Of a DNA stretch of 64,000 nucleotides, positions 45,121 through 56,270 are shown one piece after another. Below the pieces are notes generated by a model. That model had not been told where the DNA came from. It worked only from the letters and a program-made list of their open reading frames with translations, and ran no database searches. The translations under genes were made by a program, and so were the position numbers. Each line of letters begins with the position of its first letter. The first letter of the stretch is position 1. Origin of the DNA: Tolypocladium sp. Sup5 PDA-1 (Eukaryota; Ascomycota; Sordariomycetes; Hypocreales; Ophiocordycipitaceae); the NCBI GenBank assembly GCA_000750105.3, contig JPHH03000039.1:248001-312000 (forward strand). Direction: 5' to 3'.

Positions 45121-47323
45121 ATGGGTAGCGACTTCAACCGCGGCTACGACCGATTCCGGCAAGATCCAAGGGATGCACCTCGGGATAGGGACAGAGACAG
45201 AGATAGGGACAAAGACAGAGACAGGGACAGGGACAGAGACAGGGAAAGGGACAGGGACAGAGACAGGGAAAGGGACAGAGACCTGCCTTACTTCGTTGAC
45301 ACGACCCGTCGGGGTGTTGGTCAGCACGACCTCTTCCCAGGGCGCTCTGGCGACCGACCCAGAGAACGACGTCCCCATCTCCGCGATGGGATCGACTCGT
45401 CTCCCGTTCGGGTGTCGAGCCCCGCAGCATCCTCTTCCACTCGGAACGATGCGCCTTCGGAGCGAGGTAAGTGTAACAATGAACTCATCTATTGGCCAAC
45501 ACCAACACTGTGCAGCGTCTGGCAAGAGCCCTCCCGCTCCTGCACCATCAAAGACGCCGAAGGCTCCCCCGGCCAATGACTCAGTTGATGCTCACGTCAA
45601 GCGAGTAACGGACTCGGTTTGCGAGCGAGTCTTCTGGTACATGCAGAGAGACAGTGCCGACAAGAAGTTCAAAAGGCTGCAATCCGACGCAACTCGGTGC
45701 AAGGCGAGCAAGAGCGACTTTAGCAGCGCGTTCGAGATCATCAAGCTGCAGAGAGATCAAGCCGAGGAAGAGCGAACCAAATGCTGCTCGCGAGTTGAAG
45801 CCGCGGATGAAAAGCTCCGAGCAGCGGTGCAACTGCTTACGTCAAGACTCAATCGATCCATGGTCGATGAAACCGCCAAGCCGAAATCAGACGGCGAAGC
45901 AAAAGAGAAGCCAGTGCTGGATATTGAGTCCCGTCTGCTTGCTCTACAAAGATCAATTGAAACCGCCGCCACAAAGACGCTTGCCGAGGAGGCCTTCGCG
46001 ATCAAGAAGACGTTTCAAACGCAGCTTGAATCAGAAACTGCCGAGCGCACGGCGCAAAATGCGGAACTCAGGGCGCAACTAGTCATAGAGAAGAGCCGAA
46101 ACGACCGACTGGAGAATAAGCTCGACGAACTTGGACGCAAATTCGACGCCATGAGCGACGCAAGCGAGCGAGTCGACCAGCAAGAGTCTGCAAAAGCCGA
46201 CCAGGCCAAAAAGACAACCCATCCGATTACGGACAACAGTGCTCTTGATGGGGCAAGGGTGCAGGCCGGACAAATGGCCAAGTTCACTGCGAAGGTCCAA
46301 GAAGCGACAAAGAATCTCGTAACCCGAGACGAGCTAGACAAAGCCTTGCAAGTGTTCGACAACAAGATGTCGTCTGCCGCTGAGGGCCCCAGCGATGGGC
46401 AGCAGGCATACCTTGGGGCCGAACCAGGCGACAAGACTAGACACAAGCTGTTGTCGGTCACCAAAGCCATCGGATGGCTCGAGTTGAGCCTACAGAGCCA
46501 AGATATCAGCAAGCTTCCACTATGCGTCCAAGAGATCAAACAAGAGATCGATGCTCACGAAAGCTCGATCAATAAGCAAGCAGGCCAGCAGATGGAAGCC
46601 AATTCAACCATAAAGACGTTGGAGGAATCCGTGGCAAAATTATCAGCGGATAGCTCCCCCGAGGTATTCGAGAAAAGGGTCAAGCAGATCTCGGAGCCAA
46701 ACCAGCAAGACCAGCGCAACCCGCCCGTTGCTGGTACTGCCACTACCACTGCCAGCATATCGGATGAACACATCCTGAAAGTTACTTGGCCGCAGGTCGA
46801 CAAGCGAGTCCACGAGATAACCCGGAAATTGGGAGGCTTCCTCGACAACGAGAGAGTTAAGAGAGAGTCGGTTGACTCGCTGGCACAGCAAACGGCCAGT
46901 ACGGCGTCTCTGATTCGCAGCGACCTGGATGGCCTCAAAAGCGAATACACCGAGTCTATCAAGGAACTTGGGGATCAAGTCCTCGACCAAACCGCCGAAT
47001 TGAAGTTGCAGGGGCAAAGGATTGCGACTTTGGAATCCACCTTGCCGGCTGTACAGGTCGAGGCGAAGAACCACAACGAGGACCTGGCACAGCAGGTGTA
47101 CGTCCTCCATTCGTGGCAGGAGAACTTTAGTACCAGGCCGCTCTACAAGGATATTGTAGAGCATATCAAGGCTACGGTCCCAACTGGCGTGCTGCAGCAG
47201 CTAAACCACCTGAGTACGAGAGTCGCATCCGTGGAAGTTCAACTCGGTGTGTCCGATGGCGGCGCGATAAAACGACGGAAGCTGCAACATGGCAGTCCCG
47301 TTGTGGCGAGTGGCCTGCAGTAG
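45121..47323 (+). CDS. Coiled-coil protein with RD-repeat N-terminus, function unknown
   Basis: Two exons (45121-45466 and 45516-47323) give 717 residues. The ATG opens MGSDFNRGYDRFRQDPRD, leading into about 34 residues of alternating Arg/Asp/Glu/Lys encoded by a 6-bp-period DNA repeat. A Ser/Pro linker follows. The rest (about residues 130-700) is long amphipathic helix rich in Glu, Lys, Gln and Ala (for example EAADEKLRAAVQLLTSRLN), predicted coiled coil. Alternating Arg/Asp tracts occur in splicing proteins such as U1-70K, but no RRM or other domain is present. I do not recognise the family. The frame is open upstream of this ATG in another phase, which splicing discards. Confidence 0.75.
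45181..45282 (+). repeat. 6-bp-period (GACAGR/GGGACA) repeat encoding RD/RE run
   Basis: Imperfect tandem hexamers inside the first exon of the coiled-coil gene code for alternating Arg and Asp/Glu. Such tracts tend to vary in length between strains. Confidence 0.85.
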
Positions 47324-49586
47324 GGAACTGGGGCAGGGCGGAAAAGATGTCGGCGGGGTGGGTATATGGAGAACAGGGTTAAATCGGAACTGCACGCTCA
47401 TATGTCTTGGAGTTATTATTACACCGTGGGAAGGACCATACGGACAGGTACGTTCGCAACGGAATCGGGTGGTCTGGTCTTGTCGATAGGGACGAGGCTT
47501 GGCTCGCGGACTTTGAGCGTGGGAGCATGGCGGCTAGTATACCCCAATCCTGCGCCGGGATGGATGGTCGCTGGGGTTACCATGCGAGGTGTTTTGATAC
47601 ATGTACAAATTAATGTCTGGTTGAAGAATTGAGTCTCAGTTGCTGAGTGCTAGAGGGTGGCTACCTAGTCTGTGCGAGACGACGACCAGAGCTGTGCAGG
47701 CCACGAAGGCATCGACCTTGAAACGAGACACGGGGTTGGAAAGCCCCATATCTAAGGAGCCTTTTATTAGGTGTTGGTACGGATACTCCGTACGGACTCT
47801 ATGTTTAGGGTGGAACAAGTCGCACAGAGGGGGGCAGGTTTATTTGAGGGAGGTGACAGAAAAGCCTGTTGCAATGTACGGACTGGACTACAGCTTACTC
47901 CGACCGCATGGTACATTGTAGAGCCAAGGCCCATGCTCCGTGCCATGTTGTCTTAGGCATGGCCGAGATGCCAGCCACGTTACACGAGGGGCTAGCCATT
48001 CGTGGTGGAAGCGGCTCCTCTGCTCAGGCCGAGACCATGACTCGGGTCATGGCTGTTTTATAGGTTCATGAGGTGAAACGGGACGGAAAGAACCGCGAAC
48101 GTTGCGCCCTGTGTTTCTCTCCCGGCCGCAGAGACTGGGGCAGCTGCGTGCACGTGTGCTGAAGGACGCACACTGTGCCAACTGTGGATTATGAATGGTG
48201 GGCAGTTGATGGGTTGGATATTACTACAAAGTGGCGGGTGTCGGCGAGGTGTCAGCCGTGCATGACGATGGATGGATGGGTGGACGACGGATGATGCGAT
48301 GCGTCAGCGTCGATTGTGACGGAACCCTGGCCGGTGCTAGTCTGCTAGAGGAGACGGGAGGGAGAGGGCACGGGCGTCTGGTGTTGTCGGGATCTGTGCT
48401 GTCCGTTATCAGATGTGACTGGAAGGGACAGACATCATCCATTTATCTTCCGAGGGTCTGTCTGGTGTGGTTTTCGGGGTCCTGCTGGCGCTGGTCGGAC
48501 GGGCTGCCGTCCGTTCAGCCTCGGCCGATCGAGGCTTGCAGGGGCGGTTCCAGCTGAGTGGGCTGACATTTTGACATGTTGGCATGTTGGCATGTTGGCC
48601 ATGGGCACGCCATCGACGACTGGACGAGAGGCGCGAGAGGTGCGAGATTGACCTTGTTGGTGGAAGTTGGGAGTGCAGCGTCGCGCGGCGGCTGTGGGTG
48701 GTGGCTCGCTCCAGCGCCTGGGGAGACTCGCTAGCGGCATGGCAGCGGTTTTAGTGGCTTTCGGACCGTCCCCAGAGTCGGGCCACAGCTGGAGACGACG
48801 AGCGGGAGCGCAGTGGCGTACGAAGTACATACGAAGTGCCAAGTACAGCACCCGCGGGAGTGACTTTTGCCTTGCGCGGCAGCAAGGTATCGGGTTGGAG
48901 CGAGGCACTAGCGAACGCTACTTTTGATCCAAGTCACGTCGCACCTCCACTACCCGCGGTGAAGCCTTGCCCACCACGGCCTCCTCACCTCTTCACCTCT
49001 TCACCTCCACTGCAAAGGGCAAAGGGCAAAGCAAGCACGGCAGCCGAGCCCCAAAAATCGCCGCACCCTCACTCGCCATATTGTTCCCCAGACGCTCGCT
49101 TCGTCACAGCCTCGTCGCATCGCCCATTGTCGGCCATCGGAGACGGAGAGAGCTCCGCGCGGCTCTGCTCTTCTTTGCAGCCGACATCCTTAGCACCCCT
49201 AGTACCCCGTCAGGCCAGTGCCTATCGTGGGACCTATCGTGGGACCGGCCCCAGCAGCGACAACGCCGCCCGCTTGTGGCCCGTCTCGATTCCTTTGTTA
49301 CGCGGATACCCTCACCTTCACCCGCCTCCAGCCAACCTTGGCCCGCCCGGACAGCGCCCAGCAACCCCATCGCACCGCGACACGCGCGCACGAACGCACA
49401 CTCGCACGCACCGTCCGCTGCGGCGCCCGTCCTCGCCGCGCACGCGCGCGCACTTCATCGCTTCTTCGCCAACAGAAGACTCCGTGCTCTCTCATCTCGC
49501 CCGCCTCTCAACTACAGTAACATCATCCGCGCGCCTCGCACCGCCGCCAGCTGCCGCGTTCCCGGCATGGTCACGGCCTGCGAACC
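47324..49586. other. 2.3-kb intergenic stretch, leader of the next gene at right
   Basis: No gene is supported. Long frames at 48836-49767 are CA-rich leader sequence without domains. Motifs TACTCCGTA (47784) and TACGAAGTA (48819) occur here, plus a short CATGTTGG tandem repeat. Confidence 0.45.
48575..48598. repeat. CATGTTGG tandem repeat (3 copies)
   Basis: Three exact adjacent copies of the 8-bp unit CATGTTGG in intergenic DNA. Confidence 0.85.
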
Positions 49587-52148
49587 ATGGATGCTGCGGC
49601 GAAGACGGTCGAGTCGCTGTCTCAGCACATCCTCCCCGAGAGGCCCCATCACCTGTCCTACAGCCCGCACTGGCGATTCCGCCCACGCCCCGACGACGCC
49701 GCGCATGCCGGCAGCAGCAGCGGCTCGCGCTTCGAGGAATGGCATAACACCCGCCTCCAGTACATGACGCTCGTCTCCCACGCCGATCGCGGCACCCTGC
49801 TCACGCGATCCTACTACGACATGCGCGAGGAGCCTCCCAAGCCCGTCCCTCGCGAGGTCAGCACGCTGGCCAAGGCCGGCGGCGACAAGAAGAAGAAGCT
49901 GTCGCTGAGCGACTACAAGAACAAGAAGACCGGCGCTGCCTCGTCTGCGTCCCCTCCGGAGCCTGCCATTGCGAAGAAGAAGGAGAGCGAACGCGCCGCT
50001 TCTGCTTCTGCGGCTGCAGCTCCAGACACGGCACCAGCAACGCCGACCCCGAACAATGGAGATTCGAAACCTACCCCGGATTCCAACAGACCTACCCCGG
50101 ACGCCAGAAAACCAGAAGGCTCCAAGCCACAGGGACCGCGGTCGTCCTCGTCCGTCGACGGCAAGCAGCGACAACCTCGCGAAAGCGTTGTTGACACCAA
50201 GTGCGACGACACCTCCACCGCAACGCCCCCAAGCCTGTCGCTAACGCCGTCTAGACTGCCCCCCAAGCCACCCTCACTACCCCCTAAGCCTCCATCGCCA
50301 GCTGTCCGGAAGCGGCTGGCCGATATAGACGATGAGCCGCGACCCCAGAAGCGCTCTAAACCCGATGACAGGCGGCCTGTCGGCGATAAGCCGACATCCA
50401 ACCGCGACGACGCTCAGAAACGCAAAGATAGACCTCAACATAACCCACGAGATGCGCCCCCTCACAAGGATGACAGGGTAGCTCCGTCCACCTCGTTGCC
50501 GAACGGGAGACCCCTTCTCAAGGGCGCTACAAGCTCCACTCGCAACCCTTCACCAGGAGCGCGCGCGCGAGGCGACTCCGTTAACGGCGTTCGCCTGAAT
50601 CCGACTGGGACCAACCGAACCACACCCACCAAACCCGATGCCTCGAAAACATCCGTGCCGCCCTTGCTCTCGCCTCTGCATCTCAGCTTTGACGATCGTG
50701 AGCGCAAGCGTGCTGCTGACGACGATTCGGGCCCGAAAAAAGAGAGAAAGAAGCTCGCCGACCCTGGAGATGTGGGAACATTATCAAAGACCAAGAAGCT
50801 AGACTCGGCATCTGGACCCAAAAAGAGCAAGCCGTTGCTTGAAATCCCGCCATTACTGTCCCCCACCCTGCCGCCAGCAGTGGAAGCAGAGCTTCTGAGA
50901 GTGAAGAAGACCTCGCCCGAGTCGGTAGAGGACAAATACAAGGACGGCAGAGACGCGCTGGGGATCAAGAAGAAGAGGCCCTCGGCGGAGAACGATGACG
51001 AAGAACCAAGCAGACTCAACCATCGCAGGAGATTGATTGTGGTTCTCTCCATCCCAAAGGGACTACGACAGGCTGTCAAGAGGATTCTCGCATTGCCAAC
51101 CGTGCGGAAAGACGCTCAAGGACAGGAACGCGAACGCGAACGAGAGCGAGAGCGAGAGCGAGAACGCGCTCGCGCGGTGAGCGACGAAGTTTCGCAGCCA
51201 ACTCAGGCACGAAAGAGGCCAGCCAACTCCGCAGATGCTCCCGCCGAGTCCATGGCTGCCAAGCGGCCGCGAACGTCCGATGTCCCCAGCCTTTCTCGCG
51301 TGGCAGCGACCCCTTCGACGCCGTCGAAAAAGTCGACGGCCATGTCTCGTGTCAGCTCCAGCAACTCCCTGGCCCAGACCCCCGGAGAAGCCGTCAATGC
51401 CACCCCGACAGCGCCTGCGCCCATTGACCGGAGGCCCAACGGACAGGATGCCCCCGGCAATAGGCCAGACCGACCAGAGATTAAGACCCTGGCAGAGAAA
51501 GAGGAGCGGCTGAACCGGAAAGGCAAGAGCTTGAAACATGATGCAGACCTTACCATGAGGAACCACCGCAGTCCCAACGCTACCAGCATGAAGGGCAAAC
51601 CGGGCGAAGCCAAGGTCAAACTCGGCTACGTGATCAGTGTGGAAAGCATTATCGCCTTCGTAATGGGGTTTCAGGCCCAAAACCTCGGCCGCAACATGAT
51701 GAACCGGAGACCCGACCACAGCGGCTGGGCCAGCATGTTTCCGCTCCTGGAGTTTTTACAGAATGAGATTGCAAGGGATGAGCTCGGCAACTGGCGGCCC
51801 CTGCACGCGCTGCTCCTCCTCCTGCACGCGGTGTGCGTCGACGAATTGCTCAAGTGCTATGCGAGCTTCGACAACTTGCCGACGTACGTCACCTTCGATG
51901 GCCTGATCAGGCTAGAGCGCAAGAAGGCGCGGCTGTGGCCGATGATCCGGGAGGCGGCGGCGAGCATAGAGAGCCCAGCGCTGCGGGTGGAGGTCGGCTT
52001 CCTGTACACTGTCGACGACATCACCGACTCGGCGCTGAGGATACTGCGGAAGTGGTGCTCCGAGGAGAAGGTTGACTGGACGCCGGAGCCGATGCTGAGG
52101 GACTTTTGGCCCATCAAGGCTGGACACGCCGGCAAGTCGACGAATTGA
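49587..52148 (+). CDS. Large Lys/Pro-rich nuclear-type protein of uncertain family
   Basis: A single exon of 853 residues. Start MDAAAKTVESLSQHILPERP. An N-terminal segment has DKKKKLSLSDYKNKK. A disordered middle follows, very rich in Pro, Ser, Lys and Arg, with several KKRP/KRP patches that could be nuclear signals, and an RE-dipeptide run (about residues 515-528) from a DNA repeat. The last 180 or so residues are folded and helical (VISVESIIAFVMGFQAQNLG, GNWRPLHALLLLLHAVCVDE, LIRLERKKARLWPMIREAA). This layout recalls fungal proteins annotated as Ell-binding (Ebp1-like) transcription-elongation partners, but I cannot verify that. The start has A at -3 and G at +4. An overlapping upstream ATG frame lies at 49567. 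Confidence 0.7.
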   Translation: MDAAAKTVESLSQHILPERPHHLSYSPHWRFRPRPDDAAHAGSSSGSRFEEWHNTRLQYMTLVSHADRGTLLTRSYYDMREEPPKPVPREVSTLAKAGGDKKKKLSLSDYKNKKTGAASSASPPEPAIAKKKESERAASASAAAAPDTAPATPTPNNGDSKPTPDSNRPTPDARKPEGSKPQGPRSSSSVDGKQRQPRESVVDTKCDDTSTATPPSLSLTPSRLPPKPPSLPPKPPSPAVRKRLADIDDEPRPQKRSKPDDRRPVGDKPTSNRDDAQKRKDRPQHNPRDAPPHKDDRVAPSTSLPNGRPLLKGATSSTRNPSPGARARGDSVNGVRLNPTGTNRTTPTKPDASKTSVPPLLSPLHLSFDDRERKRAADDDSGPKKERKKLADPGDVGTLSKTKKLDSASGPKKSKPLLEIPPLLSPTLPPAVEAELLRVKKTSPESVEDKYKDGRDALGIKKKRPSAENDDEEPSRLNHRRRLIVVLSIPKGLRQAVKRILALPTVRKDAQGQERERERERERERERARAVSDEVSQPTQARKRPANSADAPAESMAAKRPRTSDVPSLSRVAATPSTPSKKSTAMSRVSSSNSLAQTPGEAVNATPTAPAPIDRRPNGQDAPGNRPDRPEIKTLAEKEERLNRKGKSLKHDADLTMRNHRSPNATSMKGKPGEAKVKLGYVISVESIIAFVMGFQAQNLGRNMMNRRPDHSGWASMFPLLEFLQNEIARDELGNWRPLHALLLLLHAVCVDELLKCYASFDNLPTYVTFDGLIRLERKKARLWPMIREAAASIESPALRVEVGFLYTVDDITDSALRILRKWCSEEKVDWTPEPMLRDFWPIKAGHAGKSTN

Positions 52149-53223
52149 AACGTCGACGGGACTTCTTTTTTTTTTCATTGATCTTCATGCCACGATGCGA
52201 GATCTCTTGTCGCAACTATACCTACCTTATATAGGAACGGAAGGGGGGGGTTTAATGACGGCGGCCCACGCTGGTCGGCCATGTATTATGAGAACCAGGA
52301 CCCAGGATGCCAAAAACTTTCCTTCTCAATCTGCCACTCTCACGGTGGACGGGCGAGGGACCAGGACGGCTGGAACCAGGAGGGTTGCATCACGGCGTTT
52401 AGGACGATCATCTTCGCCCTCACCCCTACTACACACATCTTCTTCATACCCCGCGGACGACTTCTTTCATCTCTCAGCATCCTCCCCCCGGCCTATCAAC
52501 TTTGAAGGCTGGCGGCACCACGGGGGCTGAAGGACGAAAACCGCTCGCCAACTCAGGATCATTTCATCTCAACGCGAGCTCTTATTTTATTGTTCTTTCT
52601 GTTTTTGTTGTACGTGTACATGATGATATCCCACCCCCTCGGCCCGCAAAGCACTGCCAGCCGAGCAGGACAAATACCTTCTCTTTTCCGGTTTCTTTTT
52701 CTCCTCCCTAGAGAATCTTGGTTTCTGTTCTCTTCACCGTCTTATTATCGACTCTATTTTTGACAACTTGGACTCTTTTATTGTTCCCGACGCATCGATC
52801 AACAGCACCAGCAGTGACGGATCATGATCGCGAGACGGGGTAATGGTGCGTGCATTCACGCAGGAGTTCACAGGTTAGATACCTAGCTCAGATGAAATGG
52901 CAAACCATGAACATGACATGATGCAACGGATACGTGCTTGAATCATGTCACAAAGCGCTTTCATGCGACGAGACACAGTACATGTGGATGGACGGACGGG
53001 TCTATTCTCCATGGCTACACTAAACCATTGCCCCCGGCAACATAATTTCCATTGCACCATCCCCGGACGATGTACTTTTTTATGTGTGTTCTCCCGAGTC
53101 CTGATACCTTTTCGACCGAAACCAGGTGCGAGCATTCCATATTCGATTCAGTCTCTCGGTCACAAGCCACCAACCAGTTTTCGCCCCCAAAGGCTCTCCT
53201 ACAATAGCCAGTCACGGCAGCAT
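52149..53223. other. Convergent 3' flanks, no gene
   Basis: This lies between the stop of the 853-residue protein and the GAPDH stop. Only short frames occur; a T-rich tract lies just after the first stop. Confidence 0.5.
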
Positions 53224-53277
53224 TTACTTGCCAGCGTCAACCTTGGCAATGTAGGCCAGGAGGTCGAGGACACGGCG

Positions 53278-53309
<32 letters not shown>

Positions 53310-54682
53310 CCAGCTTGGCGAAGTGGTCGTTGAGGGAGATGCCGGCCTTGGCATCGAAGATGGAGGAGTTGGTGTTGCCGTTCATGTCGCTGGAGACGAT
53401 GTCGTCCTCGGTGTAGGCGAGGATGCCCTTGAGGGGACCGTTGGCGGCCTCCTTGATGGCCGCCTTGATGGCCTCGTAGCTGGCGGGCTTCTCGGTGCGG
53501 ACAGTCAAGTCAACGACAGAGACGTTGGCAGTGGGCACACGCATGGACATGCCGGTGAGCTTGCCGTTGAGATCGGGGATGACCTTGCCGACGGCCTTGG
53601 CGGCGCCGGTGCTGCTGGGGATGATGTTCTGGGCAGCACCACGGCCACCGCGCCAGTCCTTGCCGGAGGGACCGTCAACGGTCTTCTGGGTGGCGGTGTA
53701 GGAGTGGACGGTGGTCATGAGACCCTCGACAATGGTGAACTTGTCGTGGATGACCTTGGCGAGGGGAGCCAAGCAGTTGGTGGTGCACGAGGCGTTGGAG
53801 ATGACATCGGCCTTGCCGTCGTAGGTCTTCTCGTTGACGCCCATCACGTACATGGGGGCATCGGCGGAGGGAGCCGAGATGATGACCTTCTTGGCACCGC
53901 CAGCCAAGTGAGCCTTGGCCTTGTCGGTGGTGGTGAAGACACCAGTAGACTCGACGATGTAGTCGGCACCGGTGTCCTTCCAGGGGATGGCGGCGGGGTC
54001 GCGCTCGGAGTAGAACTTGACCTTGCTGCCGTTGACGACCAGGTCGTTGCCATCGACGGCGATGTCGCCCTTGAAGACGCCGTGGGAGGAGTCATACTTG
54101 AGCATGTATTCCTGTGGCGGGGAGAAAAGACGAGGTCAGCATACTGCGTGGACAAACAGACGGGATGAATTGACTGATGAGATTGTCATCTATGGCGGTT
54201 CCTCGTCTGCTTCGCATGAGGAAGCATCACATGAGAAAGCACGACGGAGCTGCCCGGGCACCTTGGCCACGTCAATGGAGCCGGAAGGAATTGCTGGCAA
54301 TGCCACAATGCCATTGCACCTCTCACGAATTGAACCGAGCGCACCACGAGCAATTGTGAAGCTGGTGGTGCGTCGCTCATTTATGATATCATGGAGGGGC
54401 AGCATAGCGTGGCCAGAAAATTCCATGACGGCGGGGTGACGCTGGTGTTGTTGAGGCGTGTTGGGGGGGAATGATTGCGGCCAAAAGGAGGGGCAACAAT
54501 GCAAGGATGGGCACGGAGGGGGAGGGGCAGCAGCAGCAGCCAGCAAAACTCACAGCGTATTTGGTCTCGATGAAGGGGTCGTTGACGGCGACGACCTGGA
54601 TATCGGGGTGCTCGACGGCGTTGCGGAAGACGATACGGCCAATGCGACCGAAGCCGTTGATGCCGACCTTGATGGGAGCCAT
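53224..54682 (-). CDS. gpd: Glyceraldehyde-3-phosphate dehydrogenase
   Basis: Two coding exons (54682-54554 and 54111-53224) give 338 residues. NAD site INGFGRIGR, catalytic cysteine in SNASCTTNCLAPLAK, a His-containing segment MTTVHSYTATQ, and the C-terminal WYDNEWGYSRRVLDLL are all canonical. The enzyme makes 1,3-bisphosphoglycerate in glycolysis. The intron between the coding exons is 442 nt, far longer than others in the window. A second, 118-nt intron is likely in the leader. Codon use is strongly biased toward C-ending codons, as expected for high expression. Confidence 0.98.
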
Positions 54683-54690
54683 TTTGTATG

Positions 54691-54808
54691 CTGCCGACGT
54701 TAGCGGGGGAGCTTCGCGCCAGGCAGGCAGAGAGCAAGCAAGCTTCACAGCCGGCGGGGCAAGAGAAGCTCTCGCCCAGGACGGGTGAAAGCTGCGTCGC
54801 GAACGTAC
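54691..54808 (-). other. Probable 5'-UTR intron of gpd
   Basis: On the minus strand, a GTACGT donor (from 54808) and a GCTAAC branch site followed by CGGCAG acceptor (ending 54691) sit just before the ATG. Leader introns are common in fungal gpd genes. Confidence 0.6.
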
Positions 54809-54854
54809 CGGAAAGTTGGGATTGGATAGCGAGGACGAGGTTCTCGTGAGGGAG

Positions 54855-54912
54855 TGGTATGAGGAGGAGGAAAGGGAAGAGAAAGGATGGAGGGGAGGGG
54901 AGGGACAGGGAA
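54855..54912 (-). promoter_or_regulatory. Pyrimidine (CT) tract of the gpd promoter
   Basis: The minus strand is almost pure C/T here, directly upstream of the predicted leader. CT-rich boxes precede transcription starts in many strongly expressed fungal genes. Confidence 0.55.
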
Positions 54913-56270
54913 AAATATGTATGTACCTCCTACTCCGTAGCATGGAGGCGTGGGTGGCCACTGGCAGCTCCGAGGAGGGGAGGCGCGACGGATGGACATT
55001 ATTGCGACTCCCTTACGTAGTAGCACCAACAAGGCTACGTACTTCGTACCTTACCTACCTATGACCTGCTCCGAGCATGGACGGCACATCAGCACCTAAA
55101 ACACCAAGGCGGCATCGGATGAGGCACATATTGCATTGGGGTATTTTTGGGGCCGGCAGCAGCAGGGCGACCCTGCCTTCCTTGACCAAGCGAGCAGCAA
55201 GTGTGCGATGCCGCTCCAAACCAAACAGCTCGCTCTCTCGTGGCACGCCGCTGCCAGCAGCTCCCAGTGGTTGAAGCCACAGCGGGTGATCTCACCACTC
55301 CAACAAGGTTGTCCCGCTAACGACAACCCCATCGGCAGCTCCAGCACAACGAATGTTCTCGAGCTCCACCCCAGCCCAATGCGTCTTTTTACGGAACTGG
55401 CGGGGGGCCTCACGGCCTCTCGGTGTCGCCCACGAACACATGCCAGATACCCGAGTTTCCCGGTTCTCGCCGCCCTGGGCCCAAGTACCGCCGCGGTAGT
55501 ACCAGTGCTACAGACACAGGGTATTATGGCAAGGGGCAGCTTGTGCTGCTTATCAGAGATATGGCCAGCCAGCTTGGGAGCAGGGCGCCCAGTGAGAGAA
55601 AGCGTAATGGCAATGATAAATCACTCAACAAAGCCTCCGTTCGCGGCGGGCTGGCGGGCTGGCGGGCTGGCCGACTTGGCTGAGTCAACATGGCAACTGG
55701 CAGCGCACCCGCCGTGCTGAGTTTGGCGTCTCTTGTTCTCTCGCGCTCGCGATGGCCTCATCTGCAGGTGCTGTACGGACTATGTACATACCGTATGGTG
55801 TGGACTGCAAGTACACAAAACAAGGTCCATCGGCCCATCGTCCGCGGCACGGCAACGGCTCGGGTGCATCGCACGCGAATCGTGGCTGCGTCCGGAGCTT
55901 CACGGCTCCGTTTGGCCCCAGAGCCGCCCGCAGCCGCGTCCTCCCGTCCACAGTCGGGAACACCAGGAATCACTTCTCGTGTCTCCTTGCCTTGTTTGGC
56001 CGACGGCATCCTTCATCATCGTCGGTCGTTTCCGTGGCACGCGTCGAAAACGTAAAAGCACGGCTGGGCCCTTTGCTCGCCCAGCCGTGTTAGTACCCAC
56101 AAGGGCATGTGCCAACCCAGACGCCTTCTCTGCTTCCAACATCGTGCGTGCATCTTCAGACCTGTCAGCCGAACGTATAATGCCAATCGGCCGCCCCGAT
56201 GGCATCGCCGTCTGTGGAATCAAAGCTTCCTTCTGGCTCCTCCCTCGCTCTCGTATCGCAGCGGCGCAAA
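54913..56270. other. Intergenic, distal gpd promoter and 3' flank of lin1
   Basis: TACTCCGTA (54931) and TACTTCGTA (55040) motifs lie in the gpd promoter side, near TTACCTACCT. Open frames to the right (for example 55733-56587, plus) have no domains and overlap lin1 antisense. No gene is seen. Confidence 0.5.

Noticed and set aside
48836..49767. Two long overlapping frames before the 853-residue gene
   Set aside because: CA-rich leader-like DNA, no domains. Only the short ATG frame at 49567 is kept as a possible upstream frame.
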